From CAWBAT01 sp963810905 (GTDB lineage Bacteria; Acidobacteriota; Terriglobia; Versatilivoradales; Versatilivoraceae): a stretch of DNA of 64,000 nt. Shown in pieces: positions 1 to 9,444 of this stretch (the first letter of the stretch is position 1; the number at the start of each line of letters is the position of its first letter). Location: assembly GCA_963810905.1 (NCBI GenBank), contig CAWEPG010000016.1, positions 62,001 through 126,000 on the forward strand. The letters are read 5' to 3'. The translations under genes and the position numbers were made by a program. The notes under the pieces were generated by a model, which saw nothing but the letters and a program-made list of their open reading frames with translations, was not told the origin of the DNA and ran no database searches.

Positions 1-419
1 GCTGGCGAGGTCTTCTCAAAAGTCTCGTGATGAAGACGATTGAACAGATGCAAAAAGATTTCTCAACAGTCCCCGCTGAATGCCTGGCGGTCATCGGACC
101 TGGAATTGGCCCCTGCTGTTACGAAGTTGGAGAGGAAATGGTCCAGAGATTCACGAAAGAGTTCGTTAGCGGGAATTCTTTTTTCCGTGACCTCACCCAT
201 AGGGATTCGAACTCGCCCACAACGAAGTCCCTCGATCTGACTGCCGCAGCGAAACGCCAATTACTGGAGTCCGGGCTCTTGCCACAAAGTATATTTGGGG
301 TTGAGGCTTGTACAGGCTGCCGGACTGATCTTTTTTTTTCCCATCGTGCCGAAGGTGGAAGAACTGGAAGAATGATGAGCGTCATAGGAATCAAGGGAGC
401 TCAGGGGGTGATTAACTGA
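1..419 (+). CDS. pgeF: PgeF/YfiH-family (laccase-domain) polyphenol oxidase-like protein, 5' truncated
   Basis: This is the C-terminal part of a YfiH/PgeF protein, a family of purine nucleoside/peptidoglycan-editing enzymes historically called multicopper polyphenol oxidases. The frame is open to the window edge and begins with WRGLLKSLV, matching the family's internal AGWRG motif, so the true start lies upstream and the GTG at 27 is not the start. The visible GPGIGPCCYEVGEE block and the late CTGCRTDLFFSHRAEGG segment carry the family's conserved Cys and His/Arg residues. The gene converges on glnE and the two coding regions overlap by 19 bp at 401-419. Confidence 0.88.
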   Translation, partial: WRGLLKSLVMKTIEQMQKDFSTVPAECLAVIGPGIGPCCYEVGEEMVQRFTKEFVSGNSFFRDLTHRDSNSPTTKSLDLTAAAKRQLLESGLLPQSIFGVEACTGCRTDLFFSHRAEGGRTGRMMSVIGIKGAQGVIN

Positions 420-3400
420 TCCATGATTTTCTGATACACATTTCTTACGGAGCCAGTGATATCAAGGTATGCGCCTTCAAAATCCCTGGCTGCCATGGGA
501 TCATTCGTGCTTGAGTATCCCAAGAGGCGTGACGTTTTACCCAGACTTCGTAATTGACGATGGAAAGTCCCTGAACCAAAAGGGGAGGCAATCCTTAACC
601 GATTTTCTAAGAAACGTAGAAATTCGTAACCGACATAGAGTACCTGGAAGTCCGAAAGGGAAATAAGCCCCAAGTCCTTGATTCCCCTCATGGCGTCAAG
701 AGTATTGGAAACTTGTAAGGCAGGATTCCGGTACCCATGTTTCAACTGCATCATTTGAACGGCAAACTCAATATCGACTAACCCGCCAGCCCCTGCCTTG
801 ATATGAAAACTATTTTCTTCAGCCTCCTTCGCTACCTCTATTTCCATTCGGTGACGAATATGGGCAATCTCCTTGACCACGGAGGGACTGAGTTCCGACT
901 GAAAGACAAAGTTCCTCACCATTTCAGAGTGCACGGAACCATTTCTTGAAGTCCCCATAATAAGGCGGTGACGAGCCATCGCCAATCGTTCCCAAGGTTG
1001 GGCTCGACGATTGAGATACTCCTGATACTTGAGTAGGGGAGTGACTAATCCACCTTTCTTTCCTTCAGGCCTGAGGCGGGTGTCTATTTTATAGATCGCG
1101 CCCTTTCCTGTCGACACGCTCAGTATCTGGTCGATTTGCTCTACCAAACGGGTGAGGCGGCGTTGTGTCGAATCGAATTCGTCCTCTGAATCAACCGAAT
1201 AAAAGTAAACAAGATCCAAATCTGAATGGTAGCTCAAGTCATTGCCCCCCAATTTTCCAAGCGCAAGGATCACAAAGTGATCTTGTGCCCAGGACTGAAA
1301 GGAATTCATTTCATGCTCTTCCAGCCTTTGGCAGGCCAGCAAGAATGCCCCATCTAAACATGCTTCAGCCAAGGCAGCCAGTTGTTTACCGACCATTGGA
1401 CGATCACATTGATCCAAGACATCCTTGACCTGAATGCGAAATAGTTCTTGCTCATGTAAGCTTCTGAGCGCCTGAACACGATCTTCAAAGCTGTTCTCCC
1501 TCGAAAGGGCCTCTCTTATTTCCCATTTGTATTCTTCAAGTTTTTTTACCTCTTCTAAATATTCCTGTTTGACAATGGCATCCAGGAATTCGGGATTTCG
1601 GCAAAGATAATCTGCGAGAAATTGGCTGGTGGAGAGAACTCGGATGAGACTCTGAAGAGCATCGGGGGATTCGTTCAGGATTGTGTAGAGAGAATCGCGG
1701 GCTCCTAAGGCGCCGGCAAACTGCTCGAAGAAGTTCAACCCTGTATCGGGGTCAGGACTAAGTCTTAGAGTCTCAAGAAGGGATGGCATGAGGTTCGCCA
1801 GCAAATTGCGCATCTTTGATGGCGAGTGAGCAAACGAAGAAGCATCGCGGAGTAAACAGATTTGATTATAAGCTGTCTGAAGGTCTTCGAACCCCGGTCT
1901 GCCAAGGGTTTCAAGGGCTTCTTTTTTCGAAAGATTTTTGTTGAGAATCAGAGCGGCCTCTCGCATCTGGCTACCTGACCACTCATCTCTTTTCAGAGAA
2001 ATTAGCCTTTGAAAACGATCGCGGACATAAGCTGTGTGAGATTCATATTTCTTCAAGAATGCCTTGATCGTTTCGGCACGGGACTTTGCCAGAAAGCCCA
2101 TTCGCCTGGCACATTTGTAGAGTTCCTCTTCTTCTTCCGGAAGTTCATGGGCCTGGAGCTCATTGACCATCTGTAACTTGTGCTCCAAGTCACGCAGGAA
2201 GCAATAAGCATCCAGCAGTGCTGCACTCTCGTCGACAGAAATGAACTGGTTCTCCTGTAAAAGCCTAAGCGCTTTGACCGTGCTCCGTTCCTGTAATTGT
2301 GGATTTCGACCCCCATAGATTAATTGGAGCGCCTGGACAAAGAATTCAATTTCCCGGATCCCACCCGCTCCGAGTTTAACGTGGCGGACCCTTTTCTTCT
2401 TGCCAGTCAGTCTTGATTCAATCCGAGTTTTAATCTCTTGGATCTCTTCTAAAGCAGCAAAATCCAAAAACTTGCGGTAAACAAAGGAATTGAAGGCTTT
2501 GCAAAATTCCTCTCCAAGTTCAATTGACCCTGCTGCTGGCCGGGTTTTGATCAGAGCCATTCTTTCAAAAGTTTCCCCCCAACTGGAGTAATAGTTTTTG
2601 CACGCTGTGAATGAACTTGCCACAGGACCCGCGCTCCCCTCGGGGCGGAGTCGCAAATCCACACGGAAGAAATATCCCTCCTCAGTCATGGTGGAAAGTT
2701 CGTGCGTGATTGCCTGGGCAAGCTTGGTAAAGAATTCAGTGTTCGAAATGAACTTCAGATCCTTCAGGGTTGAGGGATCAGGGATTGCAGAGATAGCGGG
2801 CGTCCTTTCTGGATCTCCCGGTTGAATGGATTCCAGCAGGCTTTCAGCGGATGTGGTATTCCCATTTTCCCCATCGTAGACAAAAATCAGATCAATATCT
2901 GAACTATAGTTGAGTTCGCACCCTCCGAGCTTTCCCATTGCCAGAATGGTAAACCGGGCTCTTCTTAATGTACCTGACGCATCCAGGAAACAAGGGAAGC
3001 CATATTTCCCAGCAAGATTCTGAAAGCATATGGAGTAAATAGATTGCAAAACAGCGTCGGCTAGACTTGAAAGCTCGGCCATCGTTCCTATGACGTTGGC
3101 AGCTCTTAAAATGTCTCGGCTGCCGATGCGTAAGATCTCTCGCCGTTTGAAACGACCGAGTGCTCGCAGCTGGTGCTCTCCCTCTTCAAAGGGTTCCCTC
3201 GCCTGCTGCGCTTCTTGAAGATAAGCAGATGACGACTTGATCCAAGGGGCCCCCAATTCATCCAAAATCCAGTAGAAATATTCGGGGTTTCGAATCAGAA
3301 TCTCAGCGCTAAACGGAGAGGTTCCAAGAATTAGGATCAAGGCCTCGAGCGCTTCGGGAGTATCTCCCAAAAAACCCAAGAAATTGCTCGAGTGGGCTAC

Positions 3401-3643
3401 ATTGGCCAAGAGCCTTTCGAAGTAATTGATGGCGGAGTCAGGGTCGGGGCATTTCTTGGCAGCTTCCAGCAAATTCTTGATGATTCGGGCCAGGATCAGC
3501 CGGGTGGAGAGGTCCTCACTCATCAATTGCAGATTGCGGTCTGCTCCTGCCGGATCTTTGAATCCGTATTTTTCAAGAAATTGAGACGCTTTTGTGGGGT
3601 CTAGTTCGGCTGCTAAAAGCAGGTCCTCTGGTTTCATTAGCAT
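401..3643 (-). CDS. glnE: Bifunctional glutamine synthetase adenylyltransferase/adenylyl-removing enzyme
   Basis: GlnE adds AMP to and removes AMP from glutamine synthetase and so tunes nitrogen assimilation. At 1080 aa it is somewhat longer than the usual 940-1000 aa. It has the expected two nucleotidyltransferase halves, each with a G-G-x11-D-x-D signature: GKLGGCELNYSSDIDLIFVY near residue 240 (deadenylylase half) and GKLGGNDLSYHSDLDLVYFY near residue 800 (adenylylase half). Each half is followed by an RLRPEG motif and a helical GlnD-UR-like region (GAGGIREIEF and GAGGLVDIEF). Start is ATG at 3643, with a second ATG two codons later. It is transcribed divergently from pyrR. No glutamine synthetase gene is in the window, though glutamate dehydrogenase is nearby. 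Confidence 0.95.
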   Translation of the reverse strand: MLMKPEDLLLAAELDPTKASQFLEKYGFKDPAGADRNLQLMSEDLSTRLILARIIKNLLEAAKKCPDPDSAINYFERLLANVAHSSNFLGFLGDTPEALEALILILGTSPFSAEILIRNPEYFYWILDELGAPWIKSSSAYLQEAQQAREPFEEGEHQLRALGRFKRREILRIGSRDILRAANVIGTMAELSSLADAVLQSIYSICFQNLAGKYGFPCFLDASGTLRRARFTILAMGKLGGCELNYSSDIDLIFVYDGENGNTTSAESLLESIQPGDPERTPAISAIPDPSTLKDLKFISNTEFFTKLAQAITHELSTMTEEGYFFRVDLRLRPEGSAGPVASSFTACKNYYSSWGETFERMALIKTRPAAGSIELGEEFCKAFNSFVYRKFLDFAALEEIQEIKTRIESRLTGKKKRVRHVKLGAGGIREIEFFVQALQLIYGGRNPQLQERSTVKALRLLQENQFISVDESAALLDAYCFLRDLEHKLQMVNELQAHELPEEEEELYKCARRMGFLAKSRAETIKAFLKKYESHTAYVRDRFQRLISLKRDEWSGSQMREAALILNKNLSKKEALETLGRPGFEDLQTAYNQICLLRDASSFAHSPSKMRNLLANLMPSLLETLRLSPDPDTGLNFFEQFAGALGARDSLYTILNESPDALQSLIRVLSTSQFLADYLCRNPEFLDAIVKQEYLEEVKKLEEYKWEIREALSRENSFEDRVQALRSLHEQELFRIQVKDVLDQCDRPMVGKQLAALAEACLDGAFLLACQRLEEHEMNSFQSWAQDHFVILALGKLGGNDLSYHSDLDLVYFYSVDSEDEFDSTQRRLTRLVEQIDQILSVSTGKGAIYKIDTRLRPEGKKGGLVTPLLKYQEYLNRRAQPWERLAMARHRLIMGTSRNGSVHSEMVRNFVFQSELSPSVVKEIAHIRHRMEIEVAKEAEENSFHIKAGAGGLVDIEFAVQMMQLKHGYRNPALQVSNTLDAMRGIKDLGLISLSDFQVLYVGYEFLRFLENRLRIASPFGSGTFHRQLRSLGKTSRLLGYSSTNDPMAARDFEGAYLDITGSVRNVYQKIMDQLITP

Positions 3644-3806
3644 TCACCCACTGAATTGTTGAGCATCCTTTCTCTGATGCGATCATAAAATAGCATATCG
3701 CCCACAGAAACAGCGGAACAACTATTCTAAGAAAGGAGTCACCCGCTCAAGAAAAACGTCTCACAAATTCCTTTTTTTGCTTTTCAATATTCCATTTTGT
3801 GGGCTC

Positions 3807-3835
3807 TTTAACATACAGACACATTGTGCTACTAT
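3807..3835 (+). promoter_or_regulatory. Candidate sigma70-like promoter for the pyr operon
   Basis: TTTAAC (3807-3812) and TACTAT (3830-3835) are separated by 17 bp, upstream of pyrR in the 314-bp gap divergent from glnE. The -10 is good and the -35 is weak. The call rests on the pattern and position only. Confidence 0.35.
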
Positions 3836-3857
3836 GAACCGGGTTTTAGACACTTAT

Positions 3858-3874
3858 CTTGCACCTCCTGCAAG
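3858..3874 (+). other. Short perfect hairpin in the pyrR leader
   Basis: CTTGCA-CCTCC-TGCAAG forms a 6-bp stem with a 5-nt loop, about 20 nt downstream of the candidate promoter and 84 nt before pyrR. No U-tract follows, so it does not look like an attenuator terminator. I could not find the classical PyrR-binding consensus around it. Confidence 0.35.
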
Positions 3875-3957
3875 GTAGAATAGACAGTTGCTCATCCCGA
3901 CTTTGGTTCCAGCCTTAACGATGGGGACCAACTCAATAGTCTCGCCCTGCAAAGCTC

Positions 3958-4503
3958 ATGAATATCCTTGAGAAACCTCCCGTCATGAATGCCACCGACA
4001 TCGAGCGAGCAGTCAATCGGTTGGCATATGAAATTATTGAGCGTAATCGAGGCACAAGTAATCTCGCTCTGGTCGGAATTCGCCGGCGCGGGGTTCCACT
4101 GGCAGATCGCCTGGCTCAATGTATTTCCGAGCGAGAAAAATCTCAGGTGCCAGTCGGTTATCTGGATATCAATCTCTATCGAGATGATCTTTCTACGGTG
4201 GCAACACAGCCGGTCATCCAGAAGACCGAAATTAACTTTTCCATCTCCGACAAAGTGATTGTTCTGGTCGATGACGTACTCTATACAGGCCGCACCATTC
4301 GGGCCGCCATGGATGCTCTGCTCGATTTTGGTCGGCCCAAGGGGATTCAGCTCTGCGTTCTTATCGATCGTGGCTTGCGTGAATTGCCGATTGAAGCGAA
4401 TTTTATCGGCAAATACATACAGACAAAAGAGGATGAAATGGTAGAAGTTCGAGTTCGTGAGATCGATCAAATGGATTGCGTCTTATTGGTGGAAAAGCAG
4501 TGA
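3958..4503 (+). CDS. pyrR: PyrR: pyrimidine operon regulator / uracil phosphoribosyltransferase
   Basis: PyrR binds pyr mRNA in response to UMP and also converts uracil plus PRPP to UMP. The 181-aa length is standard. The PRPP-binding loop VILVDDVLYTGRTIRAAMDA is intact near residues 100-119, and AYEIIERNRG near the N-terminus matches the family. The ATG at 3958 gives the usual N-terminal length; there is no strong Shine-Dalgarno, and an internal ATG at 3985 is the alternative. It is the first gene of a pyrR-pyrB-pyrC operon, with 81 bp to pyrB. No clear attenuator or PyrR-binding hairpin was recognised, so the regulatory role here is inferred from the family. Confidence 0.95.
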   Translation: MNILEKPPVMNATDIERAVNRLAYEIIERNRGTSNLALVGIRRRGVPLADRLAQCISEREKSQVPVGYLDINLYRDDLSTVATQPVIQKTEINFSISDKVIVLVDDVLYTGRTIRAAMDALLDFGRPKGIQLCVLIDRGLRELPIEANFIGKYIQTKEDEMVEVRVREIDQMDCVLLVEKQ

Positions 4504-4584
4504 TGTTAAACTCAGTCCGTTGCAAAGCCATTCAACCATGCCATTCAAAATTGCGTTAGGTCGCGACAAAATCGAGGTGTCTGT

Positions 4585-5571
4585 GTGGCTTTAGGCTTGA
4601 AACACCTGCTTGGAATTCAGGGAGTCTCTTCAGAGCAAATCGAGCTCATCCTCAAGACAGCCCATTCTCTCCGGGAGATCTCGACTCGGCCTATCAAGAA
4701 AGTTCCTACCTTGCGGGGAAAGACAATCGTCAATCTATTTTTTGAGGCGTCTACCCGAACTCGAACATCTTTTGAAATTGCAGGAAAACGACTCAGTGCT
4801 GATGTCATCAATATTTCTGTTTCGACAAGCAGTGTGGTGAAGGGTGAAACTCTGATTGATACTGCCAAGAACTTGCAAGCTATGGCTCCGGACGTCATTG
4901 TGATCCGGCACTCTTCTTCGGGGGCACCCCATCAATTGGCCAGGGTCTGCAGTGCTTCGATTGTGAATGCTGGGGACGGCTCCCATGAACATCCCACCCA
5001 GGCATTGCTGGATGCGCTCACGATTCTCGATCACAAGAAATCCTTACGCAATCTCCGGGTGGCTATCATTGGAGACATTACCCATAGCCGGGTCGCGCGG
5101 TCGAATTGCCTCTTGTTAGGGAAAATGGGTGCGCACATCACCGTGTGCGGACCTCCGACCCTGATCCCTCTTGAGTTTGAACGGATGCTGGATGAAATCG
5201 GTCGTGAAACCCTCCCTGGAGCAGAAAGGAAAAACCTCGGCAGTCTGAAAGTGACGCTCGATATGGATGAAGCCCTACGCGATGCCGACGTGGTCATAAT
5301 GCTGCGCATTCAATTGGAACGGCAACATGAGGCTTTCTTTCCTTCTGTTCGGGAGTATTTCCGTTTTTACGGTTTAAGTGCAAATCGCATGAAAGCGGCG
5401 AGGCCTGACGCAATCATCATGCACCCGGGGCCGATCAATCGGGGGGTCGAAATTGACTCAAACGTAGCCGACGGGCAGTATTCAGTCATTATGAACCAGG
5501 TTACTAGTGGCGTCGCCGTTAGAATGGCCGTTTTGTTCCTCTTAACCGGGGAGACAAAGGAGGACTCTTAA
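4585..5571 (+). CDS. pyrB: Aspartate carbamoyltransferase catalytic subunit
   Basis: This enzyme catalyses carbamoyl phosphate + aspartate to N-carbamoylaspartate, the committed step of pyrimidine synthesis. Length is 328 aa, typical for the catalytic chain. The carbamoyl-phosphate site FFEASTRTRTSFE (about residue 52) and the HPGPINRG motif near the C-terminus (about 284) are intact. Start is GTG at 4585, supported by a GAGGTG ribosome site about 8 bp upstream. The stop is followed after 3 bp by the pyrC start, so the two are translationally linked. No pyrI regulatory subunit is present; the PyrB-PyrC adjacency resembles the class that forms PyrB/PyrC complexes, though this pyrC looks catalytically complete. 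Confidence 0.96.
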   Translation: MALGLKHLLGIQGVSSEQIELILKTAHSLREISTRPIKKVPTLRGKTIVNLFFEASTRTRTSFEIAGKRLSADVINISVSTSSVVKGETLIDTAKNLQAMAPDVIVIRHSSSGAPHQLARVCSASIVNAGDGSHEHPTQALLDALTILDHKKSLRNLRVAIIGDITHSRVARSNCLLLGKMGAHITVCGPPTLIPLEFERMLDEIGRETLPGAERKNLGSLKVTLDMDEALRDADVVIMLRIQLERQHEAFFPSVREYFRFYGLSANRMKAARPDAIIMHPGPINRGVEIDSNVADGQYSVIMNQVTSGVAVRMAVLFLLTGETKEDS

Positions 5572-5574
5572 GCT

Positions 5575-6864
5575 TTGAATTCGCTACTGATCAAGAATGG
5601 AAGAATCATTGACCCCGCCTCAGGATTAGACGCGGTCAGCGACCTGTTCATAGATGACGGGAGAATCCGCAAGGTTGGACAAAACATCAAAGTCTCCGCT
5701 GATCAAATCATTGACGCGACGGGACTCATTGTCTCACCTGGCTTCATCGATCTCCACGTGCACTTGCGTGAGCCAGGACGGGAAGATGAAGAAACAATTG
5801 AGAGCGGATCCAAGACAGCAGCAGCCGGAGGATTTACGGCCATCTGTTGCATGCCCAATACCGACCCCATCAACGATAGCCCCACCGTTACCAAATACAT
5901 TTGTGAAGAAGCGCAACAAAGGGGCGTGACCCGAATTTTTCCGATCGGTGCCATCAGCATGGGAAGTGCCGGTGAGCGGCTGGCCGAGATTGGAGAGATG
6001 GTGAGTGCGGGGGCGGTCGGCATCAGCGACGATGGAAAGCCGGTCATGAACGGACAGTTGATGCGTCGTGCCATGGAATATTCTTTACCTTTCAAAATCC
6101 CGGTCATTGAGCATTGTGAAGATTTGCATCTTTCCGCAAAGGGATCCATGAATGAGGGCTACTACTCGACCGTCTTGGGCCTAAAAGGAATCAGTCGGAC
6201 AGCCGAAGATGCGATGGCGAGCCGTGACATTTTACTTGCAGAATTGACGGGTGCGCATATCCACATTGCCCACCTTTCCACCCAAGGTGCGCTCGAGCTG
6301 GTACGTGCCGCCAAACAAAAAGGAATTCATGTCACCTGCGAGGTCACTCCCCATCACTTCACGTTGGCTGACGCCGCCTGTTGTGGTTACGATACGAATA
6401 CAAAAATGAATCCTCCTCTGCGAACTCAGAAAGATATCGAAGCGCTTGTGGAGGGGATTGTCGATGGAACTGTGGACTGTGTTGCAACCGACCATGCTCC
6501 CCATAATCCGAACGAAAAAATGCTGGAATTTGATTGCGCCCCGTTCGGGATAATTGGCTTGGAAACAGCTCTCAGTCTTGCTCTCACCCAACTCTATCAC
6601 ACCGGGAAAATTAGCTTAAAACGGTTGGTCGAGCTGTTCTCCACCAATCCAGCAAAGATTATCAATAAATCGCTTGGCACTCTCAACGTAGGCGCCGAAG
6701 CAGATGTGACGGTTTTTGGGCTGGATCGTGAATGGGAATACGATGTGAACCAGACATTGTCAAAAAGCAGGAATTCACCTTTTCACGGGGCAAAACTCAA
6801 GGGGAGGGTGACAACCACTATCATGGCCGGTAAAGTCGTGTACCAGGCTCCGGAATTAAGCTAG
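5575..6864 (+). CDS. pyrC: Dihydroorotase
   Basis: Dihydroorotase cyclises N-carbamoylaspartate to dihydroorotate, the third step of pyrimidine synthesis. The 429-aa amidohydrolase has the metal-binding HxH of IDLHVHLREPG (about residue 60), further metal-ligand-type His residues in the barrel (HCEDLH, IHIAHLS) and the late ATDHAPHNPNE motif that carries the catalytic Asp. It is therefore an active class I type rather than a degenerate PyrC'. Start is TTG at 5575, chosen because an AAGGAGG ribosome site lies 10-12 bp upstream inside the end of pyrB. It is the last gene of the operon and converges on gdhA. Confidence 0.95.
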   Translation: MNSLLIKNGRIIDPASGLDAVSDLFIDDGRIRKVGQNIKVSADQIIDATGLIVSPGFIDLHVHLREPGREDEETIESGSKTAAAGGFTAICCMPNTDPINDSPTVTKYICEEAQQRGVTRIFPIGAISMGSAGERLAEIGEMVSAGAVGISDDGKPVMNGQLMRRAMEYSLPFKIPVIEHCEDLHLSAKGSMNEGYYSTVLGLKGISRTAEDAMASRDILLAELTGAHIHIAHLSTQGALELVRAAKQKGIHVTCEVTPHHFTLADAACCGYDTNTKMNPPLRTQKDIEALVEGIVDGTVDCVATDHAPHNPNEKMLEFDCAPFGIIGLETALSLALTQLYHTGKISLKRLVELFSTNPAKIINKSLGTLNVGAEADVTVFGLDREWEYDVNQTLSKSRNSPFHGAKLKGRVTTTIMAGKVVYQAPELS

Positions 6865-6968
6865 GGCGGTATCGCCGAGATCTCTTCATCTGGCGTATTC
6901 TACAAACTCAGTTTTCTTGCAGGAACAAAGCGGGGTTGGATCCTCAGATCGGACGGAATGTGTCAATC

Positions 6969-8219
6969 TTAGGGGAAGAGCCCTCGCGCGTTGGTCGCAT
7001 CAGCCACCCGGCCTACGGCCAGGACATAAGCCGCCACTCGCATGTCCTTTTTTTTCTTCTGGGAAATATCGTGGACTTCCTGGAAGCTCCGGATCATGAT
7101 TTTTTCCAACTGGTTGTTAACTTCCCCTTCAGACCAGAAAAGCCCCTGCAGGTCTTGGACCCACTCAAAATAAGACACAATGACACCGCCAGAATTACAC
7201 AGAATGTCAGGAATCAGGTAAATGCCGTTTCTGATCAAGACCTCATCCGCAGCAGGTGTAGTCGTCGCATTGGCAGCCTCCGCCAGGATGGTCGCTCTCA
7301 CTTTAGGAGCATTTTCTGAAGTGATCTGGTTCTCCATGGCGGCCGGGACAAGGATGTCGCATTTCAGCTCCAACAGTTCTGCGTTGGAGATTGCAGTTGT
7401 GCCTTTTAGCCCCTCAAGCCGACCTGTCTTCCGCTTATGTTCCAGAGCGGCTTTCATTTCGATTCCCTTTAAGTTGAGCACACCTCCTCGGGAATCACTC
7501 AAGGCAATAATCTTGGCTCCATCTTCATGGAGTAGTCGCGCCGTCGTCGTTCCCACACTCCCAAATCCTTGGATGGCCACGGATGCGTTATTGAGATGAA
7601 TGTTCTTAACCTTGCAAGCTTCGCGGATGGCATACCAGCATCCTCTGGCTGTAGCTTCTTCGCGACCCTTAGAACCACCCAATGCGACCGGCTTGCCGGT
7701 GACAACTCCCAACATCGAATGACCCACGGTCATGGAATAGGTATCCATAATCCACGCCATGGTTTGAGAATCGGTGTTGATATCAGGCGCCGGGATATCC
7801 CTGTCTGGGCCTATCAAGAGCAGAATCTCAGAGGCATATCTTCGAGTCAGCCGCTCCAACTCCCCCTGAGACATAGCTTTCGGGTCGCAGATCACCCCGC
7901 CTTTTCCACCCCCATAAGGGATATTGACTGTTGCGCATTTCCAGGTCATCAGTTGGGCGAGCGCTTTGATCTGATCGAGCGTCACACTGGGATGGTAGCG
8001 AATGCCCCCTTTGGCGGGACCGCGGGCAATATTGTGTTGGACGCGGTAACCTTCAAACACTCGGATGGCCCCATTGTCCATCCGCACCGGCAGGGAAACA
8101 ATGAGTTGGCGTTTGGAATGGAGCATCACCTCTCTTAAATCTGAGGGGAGCTTCATGGCATCAGCTGCCATTTCAAATCGCGTTTTCGCAATCTCGTATA
8201 GATTGTGGGTTTCTTTCAC
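6969..8219 (-). CDS. gdhA: Glu/Leu/Phe/Val dehydrogenase (glutamate dehydrogenase)
   Basis: This NAD(P)-dependent enzyme interconverts glutamate and 2-oxoglutarate plus ammonia. Length 416 aa is standard for hexameric GDH. The substrate site GGIRYHPSV with the downstream PYGGGKGGV catalytic-lysine motif (about residue 110) and the Rossmann GFGSVG motif (about 212) are present. The PAAMENQI and late CNSGGVIVSYFEW segments are typical. Start is GTG at 8219 with GGAGG about 9 bp upstream. It follows two small genes on the same strand but is separated from them by 36 bp. Glutamate is the most likely substrate; the family cannot be split from leucine/phenylalanine dehydrogenases by eye. Confidence 0.92.
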   Translation of the reverse strand: MKETHNLYEIAKTRFEMAADAMKLPSDLREVMLHSKRQLIVSLPVRMDNGAIRVFEGYRVQHNIARGPAKGGIRYHPSVTLDQIKALAQLMTWKCATVNIPYGGGKGGVICDPKAMSQGELERLTRRYASEILLLIGPDRDIPAPDINTDSQTMAWIMDTYSMTVGHSMLGVVTGKPVALGGSKGREEATARGCWYAIREACKVKNIHLNNASVAIQGFGSVGTTTARLLHEDGAKIIALSDSRGGVLNLKGIEMKAALEHKRKTGRLEGLKGTTAISNAELLELKCDILVPAAMENQITSENAPKVRATILAEAANATTTPAADEVLIRNGIYLIPDILCNSGGVIVSYFEWVQDLQGLFWSEGEVNNQLEKIMIRSFQEVHDISQKKKKDMRVAAYVLAVGRVADATNARGLFP

Positions 8220-8255
8220 GAAGGATCCTCCAAAGACTGTGAATCAAAATCGGAT

Positions 8256-8519
8256 TCAAACTGCTTTCTTATATTTGTCCAGACACTCTGTCGAGCAAAA
8301 GTATTTGGTCGTCCCGTCAAAGGTGGCTGCGACTGATGTAGCCACATCAACATACATCCCACACACAGGATCTTTTTCCATCCTTCCCATCTTGACGCCA
8401 GACTTGCCCGACTCTTTTTTCGAGGTTGAAGTGCGTGTCCCCTCGATGAATCCTTGAAGGATAGACCGAATAACATAAAAAATGAGCAAGAAAAAAAGTA
8501 GGGGGAATAGGAATCTCAT
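8256..8519 (-). CDS. Small membrane-anchored YHS-domain protein
   Basis: An 87-aa protein. Residues 2-22 form one hydrophobic segment, followed by a Lys/Ser-rich linker. A YHS domain covers roughly residues 50-85 (DPVCGMYVDVAT ... YFCSTECLDKY), whose Cys residues commonly bind metal. It starts 3 bp after the stop of the TPR gene, indicating co-translation, and lies 36 bp upstream of gdhA. YHS domains occur in copper/heavy-metal handling proteins, but no metal transporter is adjacent, so its role is unknown. Confidence 0.8.
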   Translation of the reverse strand: MRFLFPLLFFLLIFYVIRSILQGFIEGTRTSTSKKESGKSGVKMGRMEKDPVCGMYVDVATSVAATFDGTTKYFCSTECLDKYKKAV

Positions 8520-8522
8520 TGA

Positions 8523-9161
8523 TTAGAAGATTCGCTGTCGTGGGTTGCTTCCGGTAGGAGGGGATTGTCCAGCGGAATTGCCCGAATTAATCATGCGCTC
8601 CAATTCCGGAATTGAAGGATTATTAGGTTCTATCCCTTTCAGTCGATTCAATGCGGCCGTCGCCGCTGCGATGTCTTTCTTTCCCTGCAAATTGACAATG
8701 ACCAGGTTATGCAGGGATTGGACGTGGCGAGGATCAATTTCGAGTGATCGGTTGTATTGGGCGATAGCCTCTTCAGGTTTTCCCGAGTAGTAGAGCGCCG
8801 TCCCGAAATCAGTAATCAAATTCACATTGTTCGAATCGAGCATCACGGCCTGCTGGTAGTACCCGACAGCCTCCTGATAGCGCCCAGCATCATAAAGCTT
8901 ATTGGCAAGCTCTGTGAGCATCATGGCGTTCCGGGGGGCGGATTCGACTGCTTTCTTGAGCGTCTCAAGGTCAGACTGCGTGACAATGGGGGGATGCCCT
9001 TCGGGTAACCCCTCCACTGGGGTTGCCGATGTCTGATTCACGGCCTGTGTGGAGGGTGTATGGCGGAGTTCTTGCGAAGTGACCTGCACACCTAGAAGGT
9101 AACCAATTAGACCACCCAATATAAGGCAGATCGCGGCTACCCATGCTGTATCTTTTCTCAA
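8523..9161 (-). CDS. Membrane-anchored TPR protein
   Basis: A 212-aa protein with an N-terminal transmembrane anchor (about residues 8-26, VAAICLILGGLIGYLLGV) and an acidic/polar linker. About three TPR units follow (residues 75-190; for example AGRYQEAVGYYQQAVMLD and GKPEEAIAQYNRSLEIDP). The architecture resembles the TPR part of CcmH/NrfG-like proteins, but there are no cytochrome c maturation genes next to it. Start is TTG at 9161 with an AGGCGG-like ribosome site. It sits directly upstream of the YHS protein, which suggests a shared membrane role. Confidence 0.82.
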   Translation of the reverse strand: MRKDTAWVAAICLILGGLIGYLLGVQVTSQELRHTPSTQAVNQTSATPVEGLPEGHPPIVTQSDLETLKKAVESAPRNAMMLTELANKLYDAGRYQEAVGYYQQAVMLDSNNVNLITDFGTALYYSGKPEEAIAQYNRSLEIDPRHVQSLHNLVIVNLQGKKDIAAATAALNRLKGIEPNNPSIPELERMINSGNSAGQSPPTGSNPRQRIF

Positions 9162-9444
9162 ATCAAAACCGCCTTTTGGCCGGTTAAACTTCGCCTCAAT
9201 GGGCTGAAAAAGTCTAGCAACCGCGTCAAATCAGTGTCAAGCAGAATAGACCTCTCTCAGGAACGGCGAGATGGAATGAATGGGCGCAAAACCTTTCGCT
9301 GGAAAGACTAGACATCGACAAGGATCCAAATGTCGTTCCGTGAAAAACATAACTCCCTAGTTCAGATGGCCAGGAATCCCTTGGTATTCGTGTCTTTACA
9401 CACTTTGACAAGGCAGAATGCGTGCTCTTCGCTATCCTGCAGTT
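9162..9444. other. Non-coding gap
   Basis: About 280 bp between two minus-strand genes. Only short overlapping open frames with unconvincing composition are visible. No tRNA, repeat or strong hairpin was seen. Confidence 0.4.

Noticed and set aside
3841..3957. PyrR-dependent attenuator or anti-terminator in the pyrR leader
   Set aside because: Only one short hairpin is present, with no U-tract and no recognisable PyrR-binding consensus.
6867..6878. GGCG-GTAT-CGCC hairpin after pyrC as a terminator
   Set aside because: Four-base stem with no T-tract; too weak to list.
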